Below are positions 1 to 10,241 of a DNA stretch of 64,000 nt, in pieces; positions within the stretch are counted from its first letter, which is position 1; each line of letters starts with the position of its first letter. The notes under the pieces are model-generated. The model ran no database searches. It was not told the origin of the DNA and saw only the letters and a list, made by a program, of their open reading frames with translations. The stretch is from Vitellaria paradoxa (taxonomy: Eukaryota; Streptophyta; Magnoliopsida; Ericales; Sapotaceae). The DNA is taken from assembly GCA_019916065.1 (NCBI GenBank), contig CM034239.1:48187812-48251811 (forward strand). The letters run 5' to 3'. Both the position numbers and the translations under genes were made by a program.

Positions 1-876
1 GTAATAGTTGAGCCAGTTAGTAAAAAGCAAATTCCCGTGGCTGCGCCAGGTTGCTCTCGGTTTGTTTTGTGGATCGTTTTTCGGGAAATAGTTGTACGGC
101 ACATCCGGATTAAGACCCGCTTCGACATCACGGAAATACTCTGACGCAAGGGTATGCGGATCGTATTCAGGATGCCCGGTTACAAAGGCAATGCGCTTAT
201 CTTTGCTGGCAAACAGGTATGCATCCCCCTCTTCCGTTTCGGCCAGGATCTCCAGATCGGTGTAATCACGGATCAGCTGCGCCGGGAAATCGGCATAGCG
301 CGAATGCGGCGCCAGAAACGAATCATCAAACCCGCGCGTCAGCAGAGCATGTGGATGAAGAATGTGGTGTTCGTATACGCCGGAGAGCTTTTCAGTGCGG
401 GTTTGTTTAGGGATACCATAAAGAATATTCAGTGCCGCCTGTACCGCCAACAAACAAACAAGGTGGACGTGACGTGATCTTTTGCCCACTCCAGGACCTG
501 TTTGAATCTGCGGCCAGTAGGCAACATCGTTAAATTCAACCAGACCGAGCGGTGCGCCGGTCACAATCAGGCCGTCGAAGTTTTCCCCCTGAATGTCATC
601 GAAGTTACAGTAAAAGTTGTTCAGGTGCTCAGAAGGCGTGTTGCGTGACTCGCGCGCATCGATCCGCAGCAGCTGAATATCGACCTGCAGCGGAGAGTTT
701 GAAAGCAGACGCAGGAACTGATTCTCTGTTTCAATCTTTTTCGGCATCAGGTTGAGAATAAGAACCTTCAGCGGGCGAATTTCCTGAACTGTTGCGCGTG
801 AAGCCGTCATCACAAAGACGTTCTCTTCACGTAAGAAATTGACGGCTGGTAGCTCGTCCTGCACCCGAATCGGCAT
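1..876 (-). CDS. metA: Homoserine O-succinyltransferase, 3' end outside window, two compensating indels
   Basis: First committed step of methionine synthesis: succinyl-CoA plus homoserine gives O-succinylhomoserine, in the cytoplasm. The minus-strand translation starts [15 protein letters not shown] and continues co-linear with enterobacterial MetA to a WLNYY motif at the window edge, about 292 of roughly 309 codons. The catalytic His/Glu motif VTGHPEYD is read near 154-181, and the nucleophile Cys lies in the FVCW motif near 450. The start is set by a GAGG Shine-Dalgarno at 887-890. An extra base near 504 shifts the frame and a missing base near 447-448 restores it, so about 19 codons are garbled. 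The flanking protein is so well conserved that a sequencing error is likelier than a mutation. Confidence 0.93.
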   Translation of the reverse strand, partial: MPIRVQDELPAVNFLREENVFVMTASRATVQEIRPLKVLILNLMPKKIETENQFLRLLSNSPLQVDIQLLRIDARESRNTPSEHLNNFYCNFDDIQGENFDGLIVTGAPLGLVEFNDVAYWPQIQTGPGVGKRSRHVHLVCLLAVQAALNILYGIPKQTRTEKLSGVYEHHILHPHALLTRGFDDSFLAPHSRYADFPAQLIRDYTDLEILAETEEGDAYLFASKDKRIAFVTGHPEYDPHTLASEYFRDVEAGLNPDVPYNYFPKNDPQNKPRATWRSHGNLLFTNWLNYY

Positions 877-903
877 ATCGTTGAATCCTCAAAGCATACG
901 TAT

Positions 904-927
904 AAACGTTTAGACATCCAGACAGCT
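904..927 (-). promoter_or_regulatory. MetJ operator: three tandem met boxes before metA
   Basis: Read on the minus strand, three adjacent 8-mers AGCTGTCT, GGATGTCT and AAACGTTT match the met-box consensus AGACGTCT with few changes. They end 28 bp upstream of the metA start. MetJ with S-adenosylmethionine is known to bind tandem met boxes, so metA should be repressed when methionine is plentiful. The site is seen directly; the regulation is inferred from the family. Confidence 0.8.
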
Positions 928-1003
928 AACAATACCGAGATCCGGCCTGAATGTCGAGTCTGCAAGAGGAAGGTGAGAAAGTTTCAAGGAGAGGAATAAC
1001 GCC

Positions 1004-1040
1004 CAAAGCAAAAAACCCCGCACCTTACGGTACGGGGTTC
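1004..1040 (-). terminator. rRNA operon terminator
   Basis: Inverted repeat AACCCCGcACC / GGTaCGGGGTT (1014-1039, one mismatch, 4-nt loop) followed on the minus strand by a T-rich run. It lies just downstream of the 5S gene, as expected for an intrinsic terminator of the rRNA operon, and separates it from metA. Confidence 0.85.
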
Positions 1041-1050
1041 TTCTTATTTG

Positions 1051-1170
1051 ATGCCTGGCAGTTCCCTACTCTCACATGGGGAGACCCCACACTACCATCG
1101 GCGCTACGGCGTTTCACTTCTGAGTTCGGCATGGGGTCAGGTGGGACCACCGCGCTAAAGCCGCCAGGCA
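1051..1170 (-). rRNA. rrf: 5S ribosomal RNA
   Basis: 120 nt, minus strand, beginning TGCCTGGCGGC and ending CTGCCAGGCAT, so the two termini pair as in all 5S rRNAs. The internal sequence matches enterobacterial 5S almost base for base. It is the last gene of the 16S-tRNA-23S-5S operon. Confidence 0.97.
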
Positions 1171-1232
1171 AATTCTGTTATCTGTATCAGGCTGAAAATC
1201 GTCTCTCTCCGCCAAAACAGCTTCGGCGTTGT

Positions 1233-1569
1233 AAGGTTAAGCCTCACGGTTCATTAGTATCGGTTAGCTCAACGCATCGCTGCGCTTACACACCCGACCT
1301 ATCAACGTCGTCGTCTTCAACGTTCCTTCAGGAGACTTAAAGTCTCAGGGAGAACTCATCTCGGGGCAAGTTTCGTGCTTAGATGCTTTCAGCACTTATC
1401 TCTTCCGCATTTAGCTACCGGGCAGTGCCATTGGCATGACAACCCGAACACCAGTGATGCGTCCACTCCGGTCCTCTCGTACTAGGAGCAGCCCCCCTCA
1501 ATTCTCCAGCGCCCACGGCAGATAGGGACCGAACTGTCTCACGACGTTCTAAACCCAGCTCGCGTACCA

Positions 1570-1603
<34 letters not shown>

Positions 1604-1604
1604 A

Positions 1605-1647
<43 letters not shown>

Positions 1648-1676
1648 ACCGCCGTCGATATGAACTCTTGGGCGGT

Positions 1677-1732
<56 letters not shown>

Positions 1733-1853
1733 AGAACCACCGGATCACTATGACCTGCTTTCGCACCTGCTCGAGCCGTCACTCTCGCAGTCAAGCTAGC
1801 TTATGCCATTGCACTAACCTCCTGATGTCCGACCAGGATTAGCTAACCTTCGT

Positions 1854-1896
<43 letters not shown>

Positions 1897-2154
1897 ACCC
1901 ACCAGACACTGTCCGCAACCCGGATCACGGGTCTACGTTAGAACACCAGCCATTAAAGGGTGGTATTTCAAGGTCGGCTCCACGCAGACTGGCGTCCACG
2001 CTTCAAAGCCTCCCACCTATCCTACACATCAAGGACCAGTGTTCAGTGTCAAGCTATAGTAAAGGTTCACGGGGTCTTTCCGTCTTGCCGCGGGTACACT
2101 GCATCTTCACAGCGAGTTCAATTTCACTGAGTCTCGGGTGGAGACAGCCTGGCC

Positions 2155-2252
<98 letters not shown>

Positions 2253-3053
2253 CAAGAGCTTCGCGTTACCGCTAACCCCATCAATTAACCTTCCGGCACC
2301 GGGCAGGCGTCACACCGTATACGTCCACTTTCGTGTTTGCACAGTGCTGTGTTTTTAATAAACAGTTGCAGCCAGCTGGTATCTTCGACTGATTTCAGCT
2401 CCACCCGCAGGGGCTTCACCTACATATCAGCGTGCCTTCTCCCGAAGTTACGGCACCATTTTGCCTAGTTCCTTCACCCGAGTTCTCTCAAGCGCCTTGG
2501 TATTCTCTACCTGACCACCTGTGTCGGTTTGGGGTACGATTTCGTGTTACCTGATGCTTAGAGGCTTTTCCTGGAAGCAGGGCATTTGTTACTTCAGCAC
2601 CGTAGTGCCTCGTCATCACACCTCAGCGTTAAAAGGTACCGGATTTACCTGGAACCTCCGCCTACATGCTTAAACCGGGACAACCGTCGCCCGGCTAACA
2701 TAGCCTTCTCCGTCCCCCCTTCGCAGTAACACCAAGTACAGGAATATTAACCTGTTTCCCATCGACTACGCCTTTCGGCCTCGCCTTAGGGGTCGACTCA
2801 CCCTGCCCCGATTAACGTTGGACAGGAACCCTTGGTCTTCCGGCGAGCGGGCTTTTCACCCGCTTTATCGTTACTTATGTCAGCATTCGCACTTCTGATA
2901 CCTCCAGCAACCCTCACAGGCCACCTTCAACGGCTTACAGAACGCTCCCCTACCCAACAACGCATAAGCGTCGCTGCCGCAGCTTCGGTGCATGGTTTAG
3001 CCCCGTTACATCTTCCGCGCAGGCCGACTCGACCAGTGAGCTATTACGCTTTC

Positions 3054-3085
<32 letters not shown>

Positions 3086-3132
3086 TGGCTGTCTGTGCCT
3101 TCCCACATCGTTTCCCACTTAACCATGACTTT

Positions 3133-3165
<33 letters not shown>

Positions 3166-4137
3166 CTTCACGACGGACGTTAGCACCCGCCGTGTGTCTC
3201 CCGTGATAACATTCTTCGGTATTCGTAGTTTGCATCGGGTTGGTAAGCCGGGATGGCCCCCTAGCCGAAACAGTGCTCTACCCCCGAAGATGAGTTCACG
3301 AGGCGCTACCTAAATAGCTTTCGGGGAGAACCAGCTATCTCCCGGTTTGATTGGCCTTTCACCCCCAGCCACAGGTCATCCGCTAATTTTTCAACATTAG
3401 TCGGTTCGGTCCTCCAGTTAGTGTTACCCAACCTTCAACCTGCCCATGGCTAGATCACCGGGTTTCGGGTCTATACCCTGCAACTTAACGCCCAGTTAAG
3501 ACTCGGTTTCCCTTCGGCTCCCCTATACGGTTAACCTTGCTACAGAATATAAGTCGCTGACCCATTATACAAAAGGTACGCAGTCACCCATAAAGTAGGC
3601 TCCCACTGCTTGTACGTACACGGTTTCAGGTTCTTTTTCACTCCCCTCGCCGGGGTTCTTTTCGCCTTTCCCTCACGGTACTGGTTCACTATCGGTCAGT
3701 CAGGAGTATTTAGCCTTGGAGGATGGTCCCCCCATATTCAGACAGGATACCACGTGTCCCGCCCTACTCTTCGAGTTCACAAGCCTGTGCATTTTCGTGT
3801 ACGGGACTATCACCCTGTACCGTCGGACTTTCCAGACCGTTCCACTAACACACAAGCTGATTCAGACTCCGGGCTGCTCCCCGTTCGCTCGCCGCTACTG
3901 GGGGAATCTCGGTTGATTTCTTTTCCTCGGGGTACTTAGATGTTTCAGTTCCCCCGGTTCGCCTCGTTAACCTATGTATTCAGTTAACGATAGTGCAACG
4001 AATGCACTGGGTTTCCCCATTCGGACATCGCCGGGTCAAAGGTTCATATCACCTCGCCGGCGCTTTTCGCAGATTAGCACGTCCTTCATCGCCTCTGACT
4101 GCCAGGGCATCCACCGTGTACGCTTAGTCGCTTAACC
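1233..4137 (-). rRNA. rrl: 23S ribosomal RNA
   Basis: Minus strand, 5' end GGTTAAGCGACTAAGCG at 4137 and 3' end GAGGCTTAACCTT at 1233. The 2905 nt agree with the 2904 nt of E. coli, so no intervening sequence or large deletion is present. Small reading frames inside it are not genes. Confidence 0.97.
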
Positions 4138-4329
4138 TCACAACCCGAAGATGTTTCTTTCGATTCACCATCGGTTTGCGAAAATTTGAGAGACTCGAAC
4201 ACACATAACATGTGTGTCGTTTCAATTTTCAGCTTGATCCAGATTTTTAAAGAGCAAATATCTCAAACATGACTCGCAAGTCAGTTTTGAGATATGACGG
4301 CAGGTGACTTTCACTCACGAACCAGCAAG

Positions 4330-4405
4330 TGGCGTCCCCTAGGGGATTCGAACCCCTGTTACCGCCGTGAAAGGGCGGTGTCCTGGGCCTCTAGACGAAG
4401 GGGAC
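4330..4405 (-). tRNA. gltV: tRNA-Glu (anticodon TTC) in the 16S-23S spacer
   Basis: 76 nt including CCA. Acceptor stem GTCCCC pairs with GGGGAC, the anticodon loop is CTTTCAC, and the TTCGAAT T-loop is present. One tRNA-Glu in the 16S-23S spacer is the arrangement of E. coli rrnB, C, E and G. The metA/purH neighbours point to the rrnE position, hence the gltV symbol by synteny. Confidence 0.96.
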
Positions 4406-4490
4406 ACTGAAGTCTCAATCGCAAGACGCCTTGCTATTTACTTTTCATCAGACAATCTGTGTGAGCACTACAAAGGCAGGTTCTTTAAGG

Positions 4491-4523
4491 TAAGGAGGTG
4501 ATCCAACCGCAGGTTCCCCTACG

Positions 4524-4554
<31 letters not shown>

Positions 4555-4611
4555 AATCACAAAGTGGTAAGCGCCCTCCCGAAGGTTAAGCTACCTACTT
4601 CTTTTGCAACC

Positions 4612-4668
<57 letters not shown>

Positions 4669-4679
4669 ATTCTGATCTA

Positions 4680-4730
<51 letters not shown>

Positions 4731-4915
4731 GACTACGACGCACTTTATGAGGTCCGCTTGCTCTCGCGAGGTCGCTTCTCTTTGTATGCGCCATTGTAGC
4801 ACGTGTGTAGCCCTACTCGTAAGGGCCATGATGACTTGACGTCATCCCCACCTTCCTCCAGTTTATCACTGGCAGTCTCCTTTGAGTTCCCGGCCTAACC
4901 GCTGGCAACAAAGGA

Positions 4916-4951
<36 letters not shown>

Positions 4952-4957
4952 TTCACA

Positions 4958-4989
<32 letters not shown>

Positions 4990-5045
4990 CTCAGAGTTCC
5001 CGAAGGCACCAATCCATCTCTGGAAAGTTCTCTGGATGTCAAGAG

Positions 5046-5116
<71 letters not shown>

Positions 5117-5211
5117 ATTTGAGTTTTAACCTTGCGGCCGTACTCCCCAGGCGGTCGACTTAACGCGTTAGCTCCGGAAGCCACGCCTCAAGGGCACAAC
5201 CTCCAAGTCGA

Positions 5212-5283
<72 letters not shown>

Positions 5284-5328
5284 TCTTTGTCCAGGGGGCC
5301 GCCTTCGCCACCGGTATTCCTCCAGATC

Positions 5329-5359
<31 letters not shown>

Positions 5360-5444
5360 TACCCCCCTCTACAAGACTCTAGCCTGCCAGTTTCGAATGC
5401 AGTTCCCAGGTTGAGCCCGGGGATTTCACATCCGACTTGACAGA

Positions 5445-5477
<33 letters not shown>

Positions 5478-5479
5478 AT

Positions 5480-5535
<56 letters not shown>

Positions 5536-5663
5536 CTTCTGCGGGTAACGTCAATTGCTGAGGTTATTAACCTACACACCTTCCTCCCCGCTGAAAGTAC
5601 TTTACAACCCGAAGGCCTTCTTCATACACGCGGCATGGCTGCATCAGGCTTGCGCCCATTGTG

Positions 5664-5725
<62 letters not shown>

Positions 5726-6030
5726 GTCATCCTCTCAGACCAGCTAGGGATCGTCGCCTAGGTGAGCCGTTACCCCACCTACTAGCTAATCCCATCTGGG
5801 CACATCTGATGGCAAGAGGCCCGAAGGTCCCCCTCTTTGGTCTTGCGACGTTATGCGGTATTAGCTACCGTTTCCAGTAGTTATCCCCCTCCATCAGGCA
5901 GTTTCCCAGACATTACTCACCCGTCCGCCACTCGTCACCCGAGAGCAAGCTCTCTGTGCTACCGTTCGACTTGCATGTGTTAGGCCTGCCGCCAGCGTTC
6001 AATCTGAGCCATGATCAAACTCTTCAATTT
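4491..6030 (-). rRNA. rrs: 16S ribosomal RNA
   Basis: Minus strand, 5' end AAATTGAAGAGTTTGATCAT at 6030 and the anti-Shine-Dalgarno 3' end GGATCACCTCCTTA at 4491. 1540 nt against 1542 in E. coli. The sequence is clearly gammaproteobacterial (Enterobacteriaceae). It is the best single marker for naming the contaminating bacterium. Confidence 0.97.
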
Positions 6031-6162
6031 AAGTTTGATGCTCGTGAATTAAACTTCGTAATGAATTACGTATGTTCACTCAGAGACTTGGTATTCATTT
6101 TTCGTCTGCGGACGTTAAGAATCCATGTCACTTTGAGTGCCCACACAGATTGTCTGATAAAT

Positions 6163-6174
6163 TGTTAAAGAGCA
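6163..6174 (-). promoter_or_regulatory. boxA antitermination site in rRNA leader
   Basis: TGCTCTTTAACA on the minus strand, identical to the enterobacterial rrn leader boxA. NusB/NusE bind this site in the nascent RNA so that RNA polymerase does not terminate early in the untranslated rRNA transcript. It lies between promoter P2 and the 16S gene. Confidence 0.85.
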
Positions 6175-6212
6175 GTGCAACGCGGCTTTCGCTCACCGTT
6201 GCGAGGTGGCGT

Positions 6213-6240
6213 ATATTACGCTTTCCTCTTTCAGAGTCAA
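6213..6240 (-). promoter_or_regulatory. rRNA operon promoter P2
   Basis: Minus strand -35 TTGACT (6235-6240) and -10 TAATAT (6213-6218) with a 16-bp spacer. The position downstream of P1 matches the tandem-promoter layout of E. coli rrn operons. Confidence 0.85.
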
Positions 6241-6321
6241 CCCGTTATTTCAGGATTTTTTCTCTTCAACCGACCGGGTTGTCTGTGAAGTGATTCACAT
6301 CTGCCGTGTCGATGGAGGCGC

Positions 6322-6349
6322 ATTATAGGGAGTTCTCCGCAGGCCGCAA
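6322..6349 (-). promoter_or_regulatory. rRNA operon promoter P1
   Basis: Minus strand -35 TTGCGG (6344-6349), 16-bp spacer and perfect -10 TATAAT (6322-6327), followed by the GC-rich discriminator GCGCC typical of growth-rate- and ppGpp-controlled rrn P1 promoters. A/T-rich DNA further upstream could hold UP-element and Fis sites, but I could not place individual Fis boxes with confidence. Confidence 0.85.
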
Positions 6350-6466
6350 CCGCTAAATGACAGAAAAATGACTGACTGCTGCATTCCACAGCAAAACCCC
6401 GTCTTATACCCTTTTACACACAGACTTATCCACAATGATACGAAAAAGTAAAAATGTGCGAGCGTT

Positions 6467-6488
6467 GCGCAAACGTTTTCGTTAAAAT
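6467..6488 (+). promoter_or_regulatory. PurR operator and -10 element of purHD
   Basis: The 16-mer GCGCAAACGTTTTCGT (6467-6482) matches the purine-repressor box. A -10-like TAAAAT follows at 6483-6488, so PurR with hypoxanthine or guanine bound would block the promoter. No clear consensus -35 is visible. The site lies about 100 bp upstream of the purH start. Confidence 0.82.
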
Positions 6489-6521
6489 GCTCGCGCTTCA
6501 CAAGGATGCCTCGTCAGGTGT

Positions 6522-6556
6522 GTTAGATGAGTTTTTCGCAGGAAAATTCATCTAAC
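6522..6556 (+). repeat. Long hairpin in the purH 5' leader
   Basis: GTTAGATGA (6522-6530) pairs perfectly with TCATCTAAC (6548-6556). The inner TTTTTC and GAAAA can extend the stem to about 15 bp around a GCAG loop, with one G.T pair and one bulge. It lies between the PurR-controlled promoter and the purH ribosome site. No U-tract follows, so it is not an obvious terminator; it may stabilise the mRNA or shape leader folding. Confidence 0.6.
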
Positions 6557-6590
6557 GCTCTCTGTAATCGTGAAATCCAGGGGATTTACC

Positions 6591-8180
6591 ATGCAACAAC
6601 GTCGTCCAGTCCGCCGCGCTCTGCTCAGTGTTTCTGATAAAGCCGGTATCGTCGAATTCGCTCAGGCACTTTCTGCACGCGGTGTGGAGCTGCTTTCTAC
6701 AGGCGGCACCGCACGCCTGTTAGCAGATAAAGGTCTGCCGGTAACCGAAGTGTCCGATTACACCGGTTTCCCGGAGATGATGGATGGACGCGTCAAAACT
6801 CTGCATCCGAAAGTGCACGGCGGTATTCTTGGCCGTCGCGACCAGGACGATGCCATTATGGAAAAGCATGATATTGCGCCAATCGACATGGTTGTCGTTA
6901 ACCTCTACCCGTTTGCCCAGACCGTTGCCCGCGAAGGCTGCTCTCTGGAAGATGCGGTAGAAAATATTGATATCGGCGGCCCGACCATGGTGCGCTCTGC
7001 AGCCAAGAACCATAAAGATGTGGCCATCGTGGTGAAGAGCAGCGATTACAACACCATTATTAGCGAGATGGATGCCAACGAAGGGTCACTGACGCTCGAC
7101 ACGCGTTTCGACCTCGCTATCAAAGCCTTCGAACACACCGCTGCATACGACAGCATGATCGCCAACTACTTCGGTAGCCTGGTGCCGGCTTACCACGGTG
7201 AAAGCAACGATCCTTCTGGCCGCTTCCCGCGCACGCTGAACCTGAACTTCATCAAGAAGCAGGATATGCGTTACGGCGAGAACAGCCACCAGCAGGCTGC
7301 CTTCTATATAGAAGAAGAGATCAAAGAAGCCTCGGTTGCCACCGCTCAGCAGGTTCAGGGCAAGGCGCTCTCCTACAACAATATTGCTGACACCGACGCT
7401 GCGCTGGAATGCGTGAAAGAGTTCAGCGAGCCAGCCTGCGTTATCGTCAAGCACGCTAACCCATGCGGCGTGGCGGTGAGCACCTCTCTTCTGGACGCTT
7501 ACGACCGTGCTTACAAAACCGACCCGACCTCCGCGTTTGGCGGCATTATCGCCTTCAACCGCGAGCTGGATGCCCAAACCGCGCAGGCCATCATCTCCCG
7601 ACAGTTTGTTGAAGTGATCATTGCACCATCGGCATCCGAAGAAGCGCTCAAAATCACCGCGGCAAAACAGAATGTGCGCGTACTGATTTGCGGTCAGTGG
7701 GCAAATCGCGTGCCGGGTCTGGACTTCAAACGCGTGAACGGCGGCCTTCTGGTTCAGGATCGCGATCTGGGTATGGTGACAGAAGCTGACCTGCGCGTAG
7801 TGACCAAACGCCAGCCGAGCGAGCAGGAGCTGCGTGACGCGCTGTTCTGCTGGAAAGTGGCGAAGTTCGTCAAGTCCAACGCCATCGTCTACGCCAAAGA
7901 GAACATGACCATCGGAATAGGCGCAGGCCAGATGAGCCGTGTCTACTCTGCGAAAATTGCCGGGATCAAAGCAGGTGATGAAGGGCTGGAAGTGAAAGGT
8001 TCCGCCATGGCCTCTGATGCCTTCTTCCCGTTCCGTGACGGTATCGATGCGGCAGCCGCTGTAGGCATTACCTGCGTGATCCAGCCTGGTGGTTCTATCC
8101 GCGACGACGAAGTGATTGCCGCCGCCGACGAGCACGGTATCGCGATGATCTTCACCGACATGCGCCACTTCCGCCATTAA
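6591..8180 (+). CDS. purH: Bifunctional AICAR transformylase / IMP cyclohydrolase
   Basis: 529 residues starting [13 protein letters not shown], the same length as E. coli PurH. A longer frame reaches a GTG at 6570, but the ATG at 6591 sits behind an AGGGGA ribosome site and matches the family start. It performs the last two steps of IMP synthesis. The N-terminal IMP cyclohydrolase fold (about 1-200) contains STGGTARLL and RVKTLHPK. The C-terminal transformylase domain contains the KHANPCG catalytic motif. It is the first gene of the purHD operon with only 16 bp before purD, under the PurR box upstream. No defect is seen. Confidence 0.98.
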   Translation: MQQRRPVRRALLSVSDKAGIVEFAQALSARGVELLSTGGTARLLADKGLPVTEVSDYTGFPEMMDGRVKTLHPKVHGGILGRRDQDDAIMEKHDIAPIDMVVVNLYPFAQTVAREGCSLEDAVENIDIGGPTMVRSAAKNHKDVAIVVKSSDYNTIISEMDANEGSLTLDTRFDLAIKAFEHTAAYDSMIANYFGSLVPAYHGESNDPSGRFPRTLNLNFIKKQDMRYGENSHQQAAFYIEEEIKEASVATAQQVQGKALSYNNIADTDAALECVKEFSEPACVIVKHANPCGVAVSTSLLDAYDRAYKTDPTSAFGGIIAFNRELDAQTAQAIISRQFVEVIIAPSASEEALKITAAKQNVRVLICGQWANRVPGLDFKRVNGGLLVQDRDLGMVTEADLRVVTKRQPSEQELRDALFCWKVAKFVKSNAIVYAKENMTIGIGAGQMSRVYSAKIAGIKAGDEGLEVKGSAMASDAFFPFRDGIDAAAAVGITCVIQPGGSIRDDEVIAAADEHGIAMIFTDMRHFRH

Positions 8181-8196
8181 TTCCCGGAGCAGAAAA

Positions 8197-9489
8197 ATGA
8201 AAGTATTAGTGATTGGTAACGGCGGACGCGAGCACGCTCTGGCGTGGAAAGCGGCGCAGTCTCCGCGGGTGAAAACGGTCTTCGTGGCACCGGGTAACGC
8301 CGGTACTGCCCTGGAACCCGCTTTGCAGAACGTCGCCATCGGTGTGACCGATATCCCGGCCCTGCTGAACTTTGCCCAGAATGAGAAAATCGATCTGACC
8401 ATTGTCGGCCCGGAAGCGCCCCTGGTGATTGGCGTAGTTGACGCGTTCCGCGCTGCTGGCCTGAAAATCTTCGGACCAACGGAAGGTGCTGCCCAGCTGG
8501 AAGGGTCTAAGGCCTTCACCAAAGATTTCCTGGCACGTCACAACATCCCGACGGCGGAATATCAGAACTTCACCGAAGTGGAGCCAGCTCTGGCTTACCT
8601 GCGTGAAAAAGGCGCGCCGATCGTTATTAAAGCCGACGGTCTGGCCGCCGGTAAAGGGGTTATCGTTGCGATGACCCTCGAAGAAGCGGAAGCCGCGGTT
8701 CAGGATATGCTGGCTGGCAATGCCTTTGGCGATGCAGGCCACCGTATCGTGATTGAAGAGTTCCTCGACGGCGAAGAAGCGAGCTTCATTGTCATGGTCG
8801 ACGGCGAGCACGTTCTGCCGATGGCCACCAGCCAGGATCATAAACGCGTGGGTAATGGCGATACCGGTCCTAATACCGGCGGGATGGGCGCCTACTCCCC
8901 TGCCCCGGTGGTGACGGATGAAGTACATCAGCGCACCATGGACCGCATTATCTGGCCTACCGTGAAAGGCATGGCGGCGGAAGGGAATACCTACACCGGT
9001 TTCCTCTATGCAGGTCTGATGATCGACAAGCAGGGCAACCCTAAGGTTATCGAGTTCAACTGCCGCTTTGGCGATCCGGAAACTCAACCGATAATGCTGC
9101 GCATGAAATCGGACCTGGTCGATCTGTGTCTGGCGGCTTGCGAAGGCAAGCTGGACGAGAAAACCTCAGAGTGGGATGAACGTGCGTCTCTGGGCGTGGT
9201 GATTGCCGCGGGCGGTTATCCGGGTAACTACAACACCGGTGATGAAATCCACGGCCTGCCGCTGGAAGAGATTGACGGTGCGAAGGTATTCCACGCGGGT
9301 ACGAAACTGTCTGACGACGAGCGCGTCCTGACCAACGGCGGCCGCGTCCTGTGTGCTACCGCACTGGGTCATACCGTTGCAGAAGCGCAGAAGCGTGCCT
9401 ATGCGCTGATGGCGGATATTCACTGGAACGGTAGCTTTAGCCGTCAGGATATTGGTTATCGTGCGATTGCGCGCGAGCAGGGCGAGTAA
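8197..9489 (+). CDS. purD: Phosphoribosylamine-glycine ligase (GAR synthetase)
   Basis: 430 residues. Joins glycine to 5-phosphoribosylamine using ATP, the second step of purine synthesis. An N-terminal GNGGREHA nucleotide-fold motif is followed by an ATP-grasp core with IKADGLAAGKGV, NTGGMGAYSPAP and the family signature CRFGDPETQ. It lies 16 bp after purH and is surely co-transcribed with it. In E. coli the convergent neighbours would be zraR/zraS; here the next gene is yjaH. Confidence 0.98.
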   Translation: MKVLVIGNGGREHALAWKAAQSPRVKTVFVAPGNAGTALEPALQNVAIGVTDIPALLNFAQNEKIDLTIVGPEAPLVIGVVDAFRAAGLKIFGPTEGAAQLEGSKAFTKDFLARHNIPTAEYQNFTEVEPALAYLREKGAPIVIKADGLAAGKGVIVAMTLEEAEAAVQDMLAGNAFGDAGHRIVIEEFLDGEEASFIVMVDGEHVLPMATSQDHKRVGNGDTGPNTGGMGAYSPAPVVTDEVHQRTMDRIIWPTVKGMAAEGNTYTGFLYAGLMIDKQGNPKVIEFNCRFGDPETQPIMLRMKSDLVDLCLAACEGKLDEKTSEWDERASLGVVIAAGGYPGNYNTGDEIHGLPLEEIDGAKVFHAGTKLSDDERVLTNGGRVLCATALGHTVAEAQKRAYALMADIHWNGSFSRQDIGYRAIAREQGE

Positions 9490-9507
9490 TTTTCCCCCTC
9501 ACCCTAA

Positions 9508-9529
9508 CCCTCTCCCTCAAGGGAGAGGG
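9508..9529. terminator. Palindrome between convergent purD and yjaH
   Basis: CCCTCTCCC / GGGAGAGGG, a perfect 9-bp stem with a TCAA loop, lying between the 3' ends of purD and yjaH. The symmetry suits a bidirectional terminator or a REP-like element, but the flanks lack long T runs. The preceding CCCTCACCCTAA is typical of small dispersed intergenic repeats in enterobacteria (recognition from memory). Confidence 0.6.
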
Positions 9530-9537
9530 GATTTACG

Positions 9538-10236
9538 TCAAAAACTCTTCTCTGTCGGCTGCCACGTGCAGAAATCTTCGTTCGCCACCAGCAACAGCTG
9601 AGAGCCTTCCGGCGCCTCAAGCCACGCCACACTCACTTCCATTGATGAATGACGCTGACGGCGTTGAATATGTTCGGTCGCCCAGGATTCAAGCTCAGGC
9701 TTCACCGTCTGCCCTTCGCAGGTGGTTACCGTGCCATCGTTATGCCAGCGCCCCTGACGCAGCACCACACGTCCAAGACGAAGCGCATCGCTGGTCTGGC
9801 GGATTTGTTCAGCACGATAGCGGTAGAGGGCAATCTGATCGCTGGAAAGCTGCTGTTTTTGACCACTCACTTCACGCTGCATAAAGCTCAGCTCACCATG
9901 GTCGTCAAAACGCACTTTCACATGTTCGGGGGTTTTACTGTAGACGTTCAGTTCAATCAGCGACAGGTAATCACCCTGCCAGCGATACTCCGCGGTCGAC
10001 GTATTGCCGTTATGCCACGGACTGAAAGCGGAGAGCAGATGCACTTCGCCGCCGGAATCTTTGCGCCATATCCTCACCGCACCCTGATTGTCAGCGTAGC
10101 CGCTGGCGGTAAACGGTGGCAGAGAGGTGTCGTGGCTGCAGGCAGACAGCAGAAGCACGCCTGCCAGCGCGAGCGTTCCACGCCGGAATGACAAAAGGGG
10201 CGTTGCCGCCCCTTCGCTAAAACTGTTCACTGCCAC
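9538..10236 (-). CDS. yjaH: DUF1481 lipoprotein YjaH
   Basis: 232 residues with a GTG start 5 bp after the hupA stop. An N-terminal hydrophobic segment (about 20-32) ends in the lipobox LLSACS, so the protein should be lipid-modified at Cys and membrane-anchored after signal peptidase II cleavage. The rest is a conserved domain of unknown function. The same hupA-yjaH order occurs in E. coli. No catalytic motif is evident. Its first codons contain a hairpin that looks like the hupA terminator, so expression may depend on read-through. The exact start could be the in-frame GTG two codons later. Confidence 0.88.
   Translation of the reverse strand: MAVNSFSEGAATPLLSFRRGTLALAGVLLLSACSHDTSLPPFTASGYADNQGAVRIWRKDSGGEVHLLSAFSPWHNGNTSTAEYRWQGDYLSLIELNVYSKTPEHVKVRFDDHGELSFMQREVSGQKQQLSSDQIALYRYRAEQIRQTSDALRLGRVVLRQGRWHNDGTVTTCEGQTVKPELESWATEHIQRRQRHSSMEVSVAWLEAPEGSQLLLVANEDFCTWQPTEKSF
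10190..10214 (-). terminator. Intrinsic terminator of hupA embedded in yjaH
   Basis: On the minus strand AAGGGGCG-GCAA-CGCCCCTT is a perfect 8-bp stem with a 4-nt loop, followed by TTTTG. It starts about 28 nt after the hupA stop but lies inside codons about 8-14 of yjaH. It would let abundant hupA mRNA end there and limit yjaH transcription. Confidence 0.7.
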
Positions 10237-10241
10237 GCGTC

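Noticed and set aside
951..6293. Short frames within the 5S, 23S, tRNA and 16S genes
   Set aside because: They fall inside structural RNA genes of normal length and have no coding evidence.
7086..8522. Long minus-strand frame (478 codons) opposite purH-purD
   Set aside because: Antisense shadow of two strongly conserved genes in GC-rich DNA; no family resemblance or ribosome site.
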